Assembly (NCBI GenBank): GCA_001724025.1
Contig: MEDJ01000004.1
Span: forward strand, 183,486-230,298
Direction: 5' to 3'
Origin: Acidobacteria bacterium SCN 69-37
Lineage (GTDB): Bacteria; Acidobacteriota; Vicinamibacteria; Vicinamibacterales; SCN-69-37
DNA length: 46,813 bases
A model generated the notes under the pieces. It saw nothing but the letters and a program-made list of their open reading frames with translations, ran no database searches and was not told the DNA's origin. The position numbers and the translations under genes are program-made. This document shows, piece by piece, positions 1-7,908 of this stretch; the first letter of the stretch is position 1; each line of letters starts with the position of its first letter.

Positions 1-1318
1 CCCCGCCGTGCGTCCGCCGGATGGCGACGAAATACTCGGGACTCAGGAGCCGATCGAGCTCGGCGTCGCCGAGGTACACGGGCTCGCCCGTGACCGCGGC
101 TGACGCCTCGGCCAGCTGCGCGCTGGCGCGCCCGCCGGGCTGCGCCAGCCGCTGCTGCACGAACCGCGCGGCAATCGCGTGCGTGTGCGCGAACGGCAGC
201 TGCCGTTCGCGCGCCAGCGTGTCGGCCAGCTCCGTGACCGTGACGCCGTGCGCGGATGCGCGCTCGCGCATCCGCGCCACGTCGAACGTCGCATCGCGCA
301 TGGCCGCGGCCACCAGGGCCAGCGCGCGCGTGGCGTCGGCGTACATTGCCGCCACGAGCGGCTGCAGATCATCCTCCGTGTCGACGATGTCGCCGAACGG
401 GGTGTTGTGCACGGTGATTGGCATCGCGGCCGCCTGGGCCAGTGCCCGCGACGAGAGGGCACGCGCGTGCTCGAGCGCCACCGGGTTGCGCTTCTGCGGC
501 ATGATGCTGCTGCCCTGCACGAACCCGTCGGACAGCCGCAGGTACCCGAACTCGACCGTGCACCAGAGCAGCAGATCCTGCACGAATCGCCCGATCCCCG
601 TCAGCATCGTGGCAACAGCCGACGCACCTTCCAGCACGTAGTCGACCGTGGCGATGCTGCCGTACGTATTGCCCGTCACGTCGTCGAAGCCGAGCAGGTG
701 TGCGGTGCGCCGCCTGTCGATCGGGAAGCCCGTGCCGGTAATCGCGCAGGCGCCGAGCGGACTCACGTTGGTCGTGACGTAGGCCGCCATGACCCGCCGC
801 GTGTCGCGCTCGAGCTGTTCGATCACCGCGAGCAGGTAGTGCGCCACTGTCGTCGGCTGCGCGGGCTGCGTGTGCGTGTGCGCGGCGTAGATCGTCTCGA
901 CGTGGGCGGTCGCGAGATCGAGGAGCACGCGGCGCAGCGCCAGCAGGCCCCCGGCCACGTCCAGCAGACACTCCCGCAGCCGCAGGCGGTACATCGTCAT
1001 GTCGATGTCGTTGCGCGATCGCGCCGTGTGCAGCCGTCCGGCCGTGTCGGCGCCACACGCCTCGATCAGCAGGTGATCGACGTGGAAGAACAGATCTTCG
1101 TGCCGGCCGTCGAACGCAGCCTGTCGGATGGCCGCCACATCGAGCCGCGCGAGCGCCTCGCGAATGGTGCGTGCCTCGGTCCGCGGCACGATCCCCTGCT
1201 CGACGAGCATGACGAGGTGCGCGTCGTGAATGGCCAGCAGCGGGTCGAGCAGCAGGCGCTGGGCGTCAGCGAAGTTCTCCTGCAGGACGAGCCGGATGTA
1301 GTGCGGCGAGAACGGCAT
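1..1318 (-). CDS. argH: Argininosuccinate lyase, 3' end cut by window edge
   Basis: Splits argininosuccinate into arginine and fumarate, the last step of arginine synthesis in the cytoplasm. Reading leftward from the ATG at 1318-1316, 439 codons are open and run off the window, so only a short C-terminal tail is missing (family length is about 460). The fumarase/aspartase superfamily marks are clear: HTARSRND near residues 97-104 (family HTGRSRND) and the signature loop GSSIMPQKRNP at 269-279, which carries the catalytic serine. The ATG was chosen because homologues begin with a similar short leader before the helical domain and no earlier ATG is in frame nearby. The gene diverges from the methyltransferase at 1410. 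Other superfamily members (adenylosuccinate lyase, aspartase) fit the RSRND motif less well. The family call is firm. Confidence 0.9.
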   Translation of the reverse strand, partial: MPFSPHYIRLVLQENFADAQRLLLDPLLAIHDAHLVMLVEQGIVPRTEARTIREALARLDVAAIRQAAFDGRHEDLFFHVDHLLIEACGADTAGRLHTARSRNDIDMTMYRLRLRECLLDVAGGLLALRRVLLDLATAHVETIYAAHTHTQPAQPTTVAHYLLAVIEQLERDTRRVMAAYVTTNVSPLGACAITGTGFPIDRRRTAHLLGFDDVTGNTYGSIATVDYVLEGASAVATMLTGIGRFVQDLLLWCTVEFGYLRLSDGFVQGSSIMPQKRNPVALEHARALSSRALAQAAAMPITVHNTPFGDIVDTEDDLQPLVAAMYADATRALALVAAAMRDATFDVARMRERASAHGVTVTELADTLARERQLPFAHTHAIAARFVQQRLAQPGGRASAQLAEASAAVTGEPVYLGDAELDRLLSPEYFVAIRRTHGG

Positions 1319-1409
1319 GGGGGTCTCTGGCGAACGTGACGACGCGGGCGTGGCGTCGACGCGACCATGTTCTCGTAGAACCCGGTCGTCGTCGAGCTAT
1401 GATGCGCCG

Positions 1410-2081
1410 ATGCTGCCCTCGCTGTCGCGCTCATGGGCCGCGGTCGTTCTGGTGCTCGGCCTGGCCGCCGGCGCGTGTACGACCCCGGCACCGTCCACCG
1501 GTCCGGCCAGGGACGGGATTCGTCCCATGCTGACGCCCGAATTGCGCCAGGTGCTCGACGAGATCCGGACCGCCGACGCGGGACAACTGGCGATCAGCGA
1601 AGCTGACGGCCGCTTCCTCCGGTTCCTCGTGGTGGCGTCCGACGCCCACCGCGTCCTCGAGATCGGCGGGGCGAGCGGGTACAGTGCCATCTGGCTCGGC
1701 CTGGGGCTGCGCGAGACGGGCGGATCGCTCGTCACGATCGAGTACGACGCGGAACGTGCCGCAGCGCTCGCGGCCAACATCCACCGCGCCGGCCTCGACG
1801 ACACGGTGCGCGTGATTGCCGGTGATGCATTCGCGGCCATCCCGACCATCGAGGGGACGTTCGACTTCGTGTTCCTGGACGCCTGGAAGCCCGACTACCT
1901 GAAGTTCTTCGAGATGACGCTGCCGCGGCTCGATCGCGGCGGCCTTTTCGTTGCGCACAACGTCGTCAACAAGCGCGACGAGATGATCGATTTCCTCGAT
2001 GCGATCGAGACGAGCCCCGATGTGCTGACGGCCATCGTGTCGCCGGCATCCGAGGGCATGTCCATTTCCGTGAAGCGCTGA
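1410..2081 (+). CDS. Lipoprotein-like class I SAM-dependent O-methyltransferase
   Basis: A 223-residue protein with a Rossmann-fold methyltransferase core of the caffeoyl-CoA/catechol O-methyltransferase (Methyltransf_3) type. Motif I is VLEIGGASGYSA at about 82-93, an acidic residue ends the next strand (TIEYDAE), and FVFLDAWKPDY lies where family members bind metal and SAM. The ATG at 1410 gives a typical export signal: an Arg near the N-terminus, a hydrophobic run, then a lipobox-like LAAGAC with Cys23, followed by a Pro/Thr/Ser-rich linker. A start at 1317 is also open but would add 31 arginine/serine-rich residues ahead of the signal, so it is rejected. The oddity is an apparently exported enzyme whose cofactor SAM is cytoplasmic. 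Its substrate is unknown. The last bases lie only 14 bp from the convergent CAP-domain gene. Confidence 0.8.
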   Translation: MLPSLSRSWAAVVLVLGLAAGACTTPAPSTGPARDGIRPMLTPELRQVLDEIRTADAGQLAISEADGRFLRFLVVASDAHRVLEIGGASGYSAIWLGLGLRETGGSLVTIEYDAERAAALAANIHRAGLDDTVRVIAGDAFAAIPTIEGTFDFVFLDAWKPDYLKFFEMTLPRLDRGGLFVAHNVVNKRDEMIDFLDAIETSPDVLTAIVSPASEGMSISVKR

Positions 2082-2095
2082 GCGCCGACCCGCGA

Positions 2096-3265
2096 TCAGC
2101 CCCCCGCGAAGTCCAGCGTCCAATACGAGCCGTACGGCGCGCCGGCAACGGACGCGTAGCCCACACCCGCCTGCCGGAATCCATTGGCCATGATGTTCTG
2201 GCAATGGCCGGGACTGGCCATCCAGCCGGCCACGACAGCGGCGGCCGACGGGTATCCCGCGCCGATGTTCTCGCCGTACGGCCCGGATCCGTTGAAGCCG
2301 GCGGCGCTGATCCGCTGCATGAACGTCTGACCGTCAGGACTCGTGTGCGAGAAGTAGCGCCGCGTGCCCATGTCCTGGCTGTGGCCGCGCGCGGCCGCCT
2401 GCAGCGCCCCGTTCATCGCCAGCGCACCAACGGCGGGATACGTCACGCCCCCGCACGAGGCTCCGGTGGCACGCTGCTGATTGATCAGCACGAGCACTTC
2501 GTGTTCGAGCGCCGGGTGTCCCGGGTTCGGGGGCGGTGGCGCCGGCGGTGTCGGGATGTCCGGCGCTGGCGGCGGTGACGGTGGTGCAGGCGGCGGCGCC
2601 GGCGGATCGGGCTCGCCCGGCGGCGCGACGACGGTGATCGTCGCGGTCCGGGAATCGACCGATCCGGCGGGATTCGAAACGCGCACCCAGTACGTCATCG
2701 TGTCCGTCAGCGCGGGCGTCGTGTAGTGACTGGCCGTGGCGCCGGCGATCGGATCCGTGGTCCGGCCCGACGGGCCGCGGCGATACCACTGGAACGACAG
2801 TGGCGGCGATCCGATCACCTCGACGGCCAGGTGCACGGTCTCGCCGCGCGCGATCGTCGCGTCGGCCGGTTCCTCGCGGATGAACGGGGCGGCGCCGTCG
2901 ACCGTCACGGTGGCCGTGACCGAGTCTGCCGTCTGACCACCGGAGGCGACGCGCACCCAATAGCGGGCCGGCGTCGTCACCGGCGGGGTGATGAACGAGG
3001 CGTCGACAGCGCCCGCCACGGGTGAGGAGGTGACGCCGGTCTCCCCGGCGTACCACTGATAGCCCAGGCCGCCCGGCCCCGCGGCCGCAACTCGGAGCGT
3101 GGCACTCGTGCCGGCGGTCACCACCTGATCCTGCGGCTGGGCCGTGATCGCCACCTGCGTGCGGCCGGGCGTGTCGTCCGGGCTCGTCGGTGTCTTCGAG
3201 CACGCAGACGCCAGCGCCACCAGGAGGCACCCGATGACGATGTGGGCGTGAATGGGGCGGCGCAT
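2096..3265 (-). CDS. CAP/SCP-domain lipoprotein with two Ig-like repeats
   Basis: A 389-residue secreted protein. From the chosen ATG at 3265 it starts with a short signal ending LASACSK, which looks like a lipobox. Two tandem immunoglobulin-like repeats follow (each with a QPQDQ or EEPAD strand and a YQWY or FQWY core), then a long Pro-rich linker, then a C-terminal CAP (PR-1/SCP) domain. In that domain the family cavity residues are visible: His in AARGHSQD, His in YFSHTSPDG, Glu in YGENIGAGY and His in SPGHCQN. Bacterial CAP proteins are extracellular and mostly of unknown activity; some bind lipid or peptidoglycan. An upstream extension to 3607 is open but lacks a signal and is arginine-rich, so it was dropped. 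The gene is convergent with the methyltransferase. Confidence 0.85.
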   Translation of the reverse strand: MRRPIHAHIVIGCLLVALASACSKTPTSPDDTPGRTQVAITAQPQDQVVTAGTSATLRVAAAGPGGLGYQWYAGETGVTSSPVAGAVDASFITPPVTTPARYWVRVASGGQTADSVTATVTVDGAAPFIREEPADATIARGETVHLAVEVIGSPPLSFQWYRRGPSGRTTDPIAGATASHYTTPALTDTMTYWVRVSNPAGSVDSRTATITVVAPPGEPDPPAPPPAPPSPPPAPDIPTPPAPPPPNPGHPALEHEVLVLINQQRATGASCGGVTYPAVGALAMNGALQAAARGHSQDMGTRRYFSHTSPDGQTFMQRISAAGFNGSGPYGENIGAGYPSAAAVVAGWMASPGHCQNIMANGFRQAGVGYASVAGAPYGSYWTLDFAGG

Positions 3266-3497
3266 GCGCGGGTGGGGCGACGTCAAGTCGTGTACCAGTG
3301 CGTCTCGAGCGGGCGGTGTGCGTGTGCCGGCCGTGGCGGCCGGATGTCGTCGTACGCGATGACGAAACCGTCCGGCACACAACGGAACCTGTCGCCCCAT
3401 GAACGTGACACCCGCCAGGGGAGGCCTATCCCGATGCCTCCCGAGGCGGGTGTGTGCCGGCGACGGAGGATCTTCCGTCAGCGGATATGGTGGGGAC

Positions 3498-4040
3498 TCA
3501 GCTCCTGCCGGTTGCCGACCCGCGTCGGTCGCCCCGGGCGGGGCCTCGTCCCGGGCCGCCGCGCTCGGCATCTGGCCCTCGTCTGGCCCCGACGCGCACC
3601 TGTTCACGCTGCTCGGGGGTCAGCACCGCGGCAATCGCCGTCGAGGTGTTGAGACGAATATCGGCCAGCTGCTGCCGGAGTTGAGCGACAGTGGCCGCCG
3701 CGGCCTTCACCGCCGCTTCGTCCTGCGTGTCGGCGAAGATGGCCGCGCGAAGCGCCTGCTCGGCCGCGCGCAGATCGCCAGCCAGCGGCTGGGTCTTCGT
3801 GCGGGCGTCGCGCGCGAGATCCTGCACCTTCGTGCGCTGTTCGGATGTCAGCGTCACGCCCCGCGGCACCCGCGCGTCACCGGGCCCCGCGCCTCGCCAC
3901 GCCTGGGCCATCCGGGCCCGCGGGCCCATCGAGCGATCGTCGCCGCGGTTCGGACCCGCCGGGCGCTGGGCCGAGAGTGTGGCCGACGCCAGCGCGGCGG
4001 CTACGACCAGGGCAGTGGAAAACACGATGATCCTGCGCAT
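3498..4040 (-). CDS. Spy/CpxP-like periplasmic protein (LTxEQ repeats)
   Basis: A 180-residue exported protein: signal peptide with a hydrophobic core ending SATLSAQ, then a charged helical body with two LTxEQR-type motifs (LTSEQRTKVQDLAR and LTPEQREQVR), the hallmark of the Spy/CpxP/heavy-metal-resistance superfamily. Such proteins are small all-helical periplasmic chaperones or metal sensors induced by envelope stress. The C-terminus is a Gly/Arg/Pro-rich low-complexity tail. It lies 87 bp downstream of another protein of the same type and has its own copy of the candidate ECF promoter (4107-4136), so it probably belongs to the sigma regulon while being separately transcribed. The exact ligand cannot be read from sequence. 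Confidence 0.78.
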   Translation of the reverse strand: MRRIIVFSTALVVAAALASATLSAQRPAGPNRGDDRSMGPRARMAQAWRGAGPGDARVPRGVTLTSEQRTKVQDLARDARTKTQPLAGDLRAAEQALRAAIFADTQDEAAVKAAAATVAQLRQQLADIRLNTSTAIAAVLTPEQREQVRVGARRGPDAERGGPGRGPARGDRRGSATGRS

Positions 4041-4106
4041 GAGAACCTCCAGTTCCTGTATCGAGGCGTCGCGTACGTGACCGATGAATGCGACGCACTG
4101 ATCAGG

Positions 4107-4136
4107 AAGACCGCGAGGCCTCGCGATTTATTCCCG
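4107..4136 (-). promoter_or_regulatory. Candidate ECF sigma promoter for the Spy-like gene
   Basis: On the minus strand the -35-like block CGGGAATAAA (4127-4136) is followed after exactly 14 bp by GGTCTT (4107-4112). The same block and spacing occur upstream of the sigma gene at 5791-5820 (CGGGAATAAA, 14 bp, AGTCCC). The form GGAAT then about 16 bp then GTC resembles ECF promoters. The -35 block also encodes the Arg-Glu-stop end of the preceding gene, so part of the match could reflect shared coding. Confidence 0.5.
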
Positions 4137-4652
4137 ACCCGGTCCACCGGGACCGCCGGGGCGTCCGGGGCCGGGTCGCAGCGGCCGGCGCGGACCGCGT
4201 CCGTCCTCCTGTGGGCCGCCGAACCGCGCGCCGCGACCTGTCGGCACCAGCAGGAGGCTGCGGATGCCGGTGAGCTGTGCCCGCTGTTCAGGTGTGAGCA
4301 GCGGCGAGACGTCCTGCTCGAAGCGCTGCGTTTCCGCGAGCAGGCGGTCGCGCGTCGTCACCTGCAGATCCTCGATCCGCACGATCCAGGCCTCGATCAG
4401 CGGCCGCGCCGCATCACGCTGCGGCGCCGTGAGATCGAGCTGGTTGGCCAGTCGCGTGAGGTTGGCTTCCACGAGGCGATCGGCGCCGGCCGCCTGGATC
4501 GGCCGCCGGCCATCGAGGACGGCAATCGGCCTGACGGCCCCGGGGCGGCGTGCGAGCAGCCACGCGCGATCGACGATGATGCCGACCGAGGTTCCGGCGA
4601 AGAACACCACGACCACGAAGGCCGCGAACCACCAGCGAGTCGAGGTCATCAT
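4128..4652 (-). CDS. Membrane-anchored Spy/CpxP-like periplasmic sensor
   Basis: A 174-residue protein with one N-terminal membrane helix (WWFAAFVVVVFFAGTSVGII) and a periplasmic helical domain carrying LDLTAPQRDAARPLIE and LLTPEQRAQL, which are LTxxQ motifs of the CpxP/heavy-metal-sensor superfamily. The tail is an extreme Gly/Pro/Arg repeat. Its ATG overlaps the anti-sigma stop (ATGA at 4652-4649), so it is translationally coupled as the third gene of the sigma / anti-sigma operon. In related operons such a protein is the periplasmic sensor that modulates the anti-sigma factor; that role is inferred here from position and fold. Confidence 0.75.
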   Translation of the reverse strand: MMTSTRWWFAAFVVVVFFAGTSVGIIVDRAWLLARRPGAVRPIAVLDGRRPIQAAGADRLVEANLTRLANQLDLTAPQRDAARPLIEAWIVRIEDLQVTTRDRLLAETQRFEQDVSPLLTPEQRAQLTGIRSLLLVPTGRGARFGGPQEDGRGPRRPLRPGPGRPGGPGGPGRE

Positions 4653-5179
4653 TGGGCACCTGCTTCATCGCCACCCGTCGTATCGGGCTGGACCGTGTCG
4701 TCCCACGCCAGCGACACGAGATCGGCTTCGTCCATGGCATCGGACCAGAGCACGGCTTCGGCCGCCACGACCGCGTCGGCCACAGTCGCCAGATCTCCGC
4801 CCGCCGACGCGATGGTCGTCTCGCTGCTCGCGGCGATCAGCCACGCGGCCAGTGCAAGCCCGGCGGCTACGGGACCCGCGCGCCAGGTCCACTGGCGGAA
4901 GTCGAAACGGTCGAACCAGCTGGCAGGCGCCTGGACCTGCGCTGCGATCCGCGTGGCGAAGCCGAGGGGCGGTTCGACATCGAAGCTCGTCGCAAGCGCG
5001 ACGTGCGCAGCCTGCTGTGCCTCGAGTGCCTCGCGGCACGCCGCGCACGAGGCCAGGTGGCGATCGAGTCGCGCCCGATCGCCGGCGTCGTCCAGGCTGC
5101 CGTCGCCCGCGCGGACGAGCAGGGCGATCAGGGCCTCGCACGGATCGGCGTCGTGGTGAAGATCGGGTGGTGCGGTCAT
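4649..5179 (-). CDS. Anti-sigma factor with zinc-finger-like N-terminus
   Basis: A 176-residue single-pass membrane protein. The cytoplasmic N-terminal part has the anti-sigma zinc-finger pattern HxxxCxxC (RHLASCAACREALE, about residues 40-55), which binds the ECF sigma factor. One membrane helix follows (AGPVAAGLALAAWLIAAS) and then an acidic periplasmic C-terminal part. The ATG at 5179 overlaps the sigma stop as ATGA, and the stop overlaps the next ATG in the same way, so three genes are coupled. It should hold the sigma factor inactive until an envelope signal arrives. Longer upstream readings merely translate the sigma gene in another frame. Confidence 0.82.
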   Translation of the reverse strand: MTAPPDLHHDADPCEALIALLVRAGDGSLDDAGDRARLDRHLASCAACREALEAQQAAHVALATSFDVEPPLGFATRIAAQVQAPASWFDRFDFRQWTWRAGPVAAGLALAAWLIAASSETTIASAGGDLATVADAVVAAEAVLWSDAMDEADLVSLAWDDTVQPDTTGGDEAGAQ

Positions 5180-5769
5180 CGGCGTGCTCCCTGGTCGTGC
5201 GGCTCGTGGGTGAGTGCCTGCCGCAGCCGCGCGCGGCCGCGGAAAATGCGCGATTCGACGGTGCCAATCGGTACCCCGAGTGCCGCGGCGATCTCGCGAT
5301 AGTCGAGTCCGTTCACGTCGCGGAGCACCACGGCCTCGCGCAGGTCCGCGGGCAGCGTCTCGAGCGCGCGGTGGATGCGATCGCGCGCGATGACCGCCTG
5401 CTCCAGCGACCCGCCGCCGGCCGTCGTGTCGAGGTCGATCGATCCGCCCACGGCCTCCTCCTGCCGCCGCGCGCGCGTCCGACGATGCGTGCGCGCCGTG
5501 TTGATCGCGATCTGGAACAGCCACGTGCGGAAGCGGCTCTGGCCCCTGAACGTGCGCAGGCTGCGAAACGCCCGCAGGAACGCCTCCTGCGCCACGTCCT
5601 CCGCGTCGGCGTGATCGCCGACCAGGCCCCACGCCAGCCCGATCACCCGGCGCTGGTAGCGATCGACGAGCAGGCGCACGGCCCCCTCGTCGCCGCGCCT
5701 GGCGCGGGCGACCAGTGGCTCATCGGGATCGGGCTCCCCGGTGTCGGACGGCCGGGCCGGCGGTACCAC
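5176..5769 (-). CDS. ECF RNA polymerase sigma factor (RpoE-like)
   Basis: A 197-residue sigma-70 family factor of the extracytoplasmic-function group. Region 2 is DEGAVRLLVDRYQRRV...DAEDVAQEAFLRAFRSLRTF, with the region 2.2 DAEDVAQEAF core. Region 4 is ALETLPADLREAVVLRDVNGLDYREIAAALGVPIGTVESRI, containing the helix-turn-helix that reads the -35 element. Start is GTG at 5769, 42 bp downstream of the acetyltransferase stop. It forms a coupled operon with its anti-sigma factor and a Spy-like protein. The repeated CGGGAATAAA motif before it and before the second Spy-like gene suggests positive autoregulation. The signal is probably envelope or metal stress, by analogy with CpxP-linked systems. 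Confidence 0.9.
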   Translation of the reverse strand: MVPPARPSDTGEPDPDEPLVARARRGDEGAVRLLVDRYQRRVIGLAWGLVGDHADAEDVAQEAFLRAFRSLRTFRGQSRFRTWLFQIAINTARTHRRTRARRQEEAVGGSIDLDTTAGGGSLEQAVIARDRIHRALETLPADLREAVVLRDVNGLDYREIAAALGVPIGTVESRIFRGRARLRQALTHEPHDQGARR

Positions 5770-5790
5770 GTGCGACGTCTCCTGAATCGT

Positions 5791-5820
5791 GGGACTGCCG
5801 GACCGCGGCGTTTATTCCCG
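5791..5820 (-). promoter_or_regulatory. Candidate autoregulated ECF promoter for the sigma operon
   Basis: Minus-strand CGGGAATAAA (5811-5820), a 14-bp spacer, then AGTCCC (5791-5796), 22 bp before the GTG start of the sigma gene. It matches the element at 4107-4136 in both sequence and spacing. It overlaps the end of the acetyltransferase gene, so that gene's transcript could also read into the operon. Confidence 0.5.
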
Positions 5821-6540
5821 CTGCGCTGCCCGGATGGCCGCCAGCGACCGGATTTGCCGGCCGGCGGCGTCGAAGTTCGCGGGATCCAGCCAGGATTCGA
5901 GCGCCAGGCGCCTGGACGGCCACTCGCTGTCGATCACCGAGAACCAGGCGGTGTCGCGCGATCGCCCCTTGTAGACGGTCGCCTGCCGGAACGTGCCCTC
6001 GTACGCGAAGCCGAGCCGCTCGGCAGCGCGCCACGACGGGGTGTTGAACGCGTCGCACTTCCACTCGTAGCGGCGATAGCCGAGATCGAAGGCGCGACGC
6101 ATCATCAGGTACATCGCCTCGGTCGCCGCCGCTGTCTGCTGCAGGTCCGCCGAGAACCGCAGGTGGCCGACCTCGATCGATCCGCCCGCGGGCATCATCC
6201 TGAGATACCCGGCGATCCCCGCTGGGCGACGATCGGGGCCCGGGCAGATGGCGAACAGCACCAAGTCCGTGGTGACAGCGTTGGCCGCGACCCAGTCGTG
6301 GAAGGCCGCGCGCGACGCGAACGGGCCATACGGCAGGTACGTCCACGCGCGATCGTCGAGGTCGCGTGCGAACGCCTCGAACAGCGCGTCGGCATGATCG
6401 AGGTGCAGGGGCTCCAGCGCGACGTGGCGTCCGGTCATCGGCTCGCGTGGCGGGATCGGCGGGGGCGTCCAGCCGGGCAACGGCGCGCCGATCGGTTGAT
6501 CGTAAGCGTTACGGAAGGATGACGTCACGGTATCCAGCAT
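5812..6540 (-). CDS. GNAT-family (RimJ/RimL-type) N-acetyltransferase
   Basis: A 242-residue acetyl-CoA-dependent transferase. It opens with NAYDQPIGAPLPGW, typical of a GNAT subfamily with a conserved N-terminal extension. The GNAT core follows: LEPLHLDHADALFEAF, GYLRMMPAGGSIEVGHLRF for strands 3-4, and YRRYEWKCDAFNTPSWRAAERLGFAYEGTFR, the RimJ/RimL Asn-x-x-S-xx-AAxxLGFxxEG motif. The substrate is not evident; relatives acetylate protein N-termini, peptides or antibiotics. ATG at 6540 was chosen over 6579 because the longer form overlaps the start of the divergent gene and adds residues not usual for the family. The sigma operon lies 42 bp downstream on the same strand. Confidence 0.85.
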   Translation of the reverse strand: MLDTVTSSFRNAYDQPIGAPLPGWTPPPIPPREPMTGRHVALEPLHLDHADALFEAFARDLDDRAWTYLPYGPFASRAAFHDWVAANAVTTDLVLFAICPGPDRRPAGIAGYLRMMPAGGSIEVGHLRFSADLQQTAAATEAMYLMMRRAFDLGYRRYEWKCDAFNTPSWRAAERLGFAYEGTFRQATVYKGRSRDTAWFSVIDSEWPSRRLALESWLDPANFDAAGRQIRSLAAIRAAQRE

Positions 6541-6577
6541 CGTAGTCCGGACGACGCCGATCTGCGAGACTACGGGC

Positions 6578-6997
6578 ATGCGACAGCAACTGACCCGCGT
6601 GACGGTGCGGACCGGCGGGCGCGGGTTCTACGACATCACAGCGCGCGTCCAGGAGCAGGTGAAGGCGGCGTCGGTGCGGACCGGGCTGTGCACGCTGCAC
6701 CTGCAGCACACGTCCGCGTCGCTCGTCATCCAGGAGAACGCGGATCCGGACGTGCGGCGCGATTTCGAACGGTTCTTCGCGCGCCTGGTGCCCGATGGCG
6801 ACGCGCTGTTCTCGCACACGCTCGAGGGCGAAGACGACATGCCGGCGCACATCCGGACGGCGCTGACTACGGTGAACCTGAGCGTGCCCGTGGAGCAGGC
6901 GGCGCTCACGCTCGGCACGTGGCAGGGCATCTACGTGTGGGAGCACCGTCTCGAGCCACACCAGCGCGTGGTCGTCGTCCACGTCATCGGCGAATGA
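6578..6997 (+). CDS. YjbQ/UPF0047 family protein
   Basis: A 139-residue protein of the UPF0047/YjbQ family, compact beta proteins that form trimers and have weak thiamine-phosphate-synthase-like activity in some members. Family marks: LHLQHTSASLVIQENADPDV (the conserved His-Thr-Ser loop and Glu-Asn), HTLEGEDDMPAHIRTAL (second conserved His plus DDMPAH) and LGTWQGIYVWEHR near the C-terminus. Length matches the family exactly. The upstream space to the divergent acetyltransferase is short, so both promoters must lie between about 6541 and 6577. Physiological role remains uncertain. Confidence 0.9.
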   Translation: MRQQLTRVTVRTGGRGFYDITARVQEQVKAASVRTGLCTLHLQHTSASLVIQENADPDVRRDFERFFARLVPDGDALFSHTLEGEDDMPAHIRTALTTVNLSVPVEQAALTLGTWQGIYVWEHRLEPHQRVVVVHVIGE

Positions 6998-7006
6998 CGA
7001 GCTTTC

Positions 7007-7050
7007 CGGGGCTGAAGCCGCTTCGGAGCCCTGGGGCTTCAGCCCCAGGG
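7007..7050. repeat. REP-like palindrome pair, GGCTTCAGCC family
   Basis: A full unit, CCCTGGGGCT-TC-AGCCCCAGGG (7029-7050), has 10-bp perfect arms. A partial copy in the opposite orientation (GGGGCTGAAGCC) precedes it. It sits just after the YjbQ stop, between convergent genes. Other copies: 35732, 38210, 39194, 43009, 43037 and 44492. The RNA could fold as a strong hairpin, possibly a terminator. The remaining sequence to 7139 shows nothing else. Confidence 0.8.
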
Positions 7051-7139
7051 AGAGCACCCCGCGTATACAGGCCGCCCGCTGGGGGTGGGGTTGCGTCGCT
7101 CGCGAACGCGCCCCACCCGCGCCTGGCGCGGCGCGGGCG

Positions 7140-7889
7140 TCAGTGCATGCCGTGCGCGTCGCCGTGGCCGTAGTCGTTCGCGCCCATGATGATCGGCAGC
7201 TGCGCTTCGTCGATGACGCGGCCGTCGAAGAGCGCGATGGTGCGATCGGCGTGCCGGGCGTAGCGCGGGTCGTGCGTGACCATGCAGATCGTGGCGCCCT
7301 CGCGGTGGAGTTCGCGCATCAGCTCCATGACGTGGCCGCCGTTCTTCGAGTCCAGGTTGCCCGTGGGCTCGTCAGCCAGCAGGATCGACGGCGAGCCGGC
7401 CACGGCCCGTGCCACGGCTACGCGCTGCTGCTGCCCGCCGGAGAGCTGACTTGGCAGGTGCTTGGCGCGGTGCTTCATCTCCACGCGTTCGAGCGCGGCG
7501 ATGACCCGGTCCTTCCGTTCGCTGGCCGGCATGCCGCGATAGGTGAGCGGCAGTTCGACGTTCTCGTACACCGAGAGGTCGCCAATCAGGTTGAAGCTCT
7601 GGAAGATGAACCCGATCTCGCGATTGCGGACGCGTGCGCGTTCCGCCATCGGCAGATCCTCGACCGCGCGGTTGTTGAGCCGGTAGTGTCCCGTTGTCGG
7701 CGTGTCGAGCAGGCCGAGAATCGAGAGCAGGGTCGATTTGCCGCAGCCCGAGGGGCCGGCAATCGAGACGAACTCGCCGCGCTGGATCGTCAGCGTGACC
7801 TCGGCGAGCGCGTGCGTTTCGACCTCGTCGGTGTAGAAGACCTTCGAGAGCGTATCGAGTTCGATGACCGGCGGCATATCGAGCGTCAT
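7140..7889 (-). CDS. ABC transporter ATP-binding protein, MacB/LolD type
   Basis: A 249-residue ATPase with every ABC motif: Walker [10 protein letters not shown] (45-53), Q-loop IFQSFNLI, signature LSGGQQQR, Walker [13 protein letters not shown] and H-loop VTHD. The DTPTTGHY region and [17 protein letters not shown] place it in the MacB/LolD/FtsE group that powers mechanotransmission transporters for export of peptides, antibiotics or lipoproteins. The C-terminus is His/Asp-rich ([14 protein letters not shown]), an unusual possible metal-binding tail. It lies 19 bp downstream of the adaptor gene. No permease follows, while two orphan permeases of this superfamily occur at 12912 and 27426. 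Confidence 0.92.
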   Translation of the reverse strand: MTLDMPPVIELDTLSKVFYTDEVETHALAEVTLTIQRGEFVSIAGPSGCGKSTLLSILGLLDTPTTGHYRLNNRAVEDLPMAERARVRNREIGFIFQSFNLIGDLSVYENVELPLTYRGMPASERKDRVIAALERVEMKHRAKHLPSQLSGGQQQRVAVARAVAGSPSILLADEPTGNLDSKNGGHVMELMRELHREGATICMVTHDPRYARHADRTIALFDGRVIDEAQLPIIMGANDYGHGDAHGMH

Positions 7890-7908
7890 GACGGGCTCCT
7901 TGGACGGG

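Noticed and set aside
179..1339. Long plus-strand open frame opposite argH
   Set aside because: Arg/His-rich shadow on the strand opposite a clear argininosuccinate lyase; no family motif.
3399..6522. Very long plus-strand open frames across the sigma operon
   Set aside because: GC-rich antisense shadows of the minus-strand genes; composition is Arg/Ala/Pro/His without domains.
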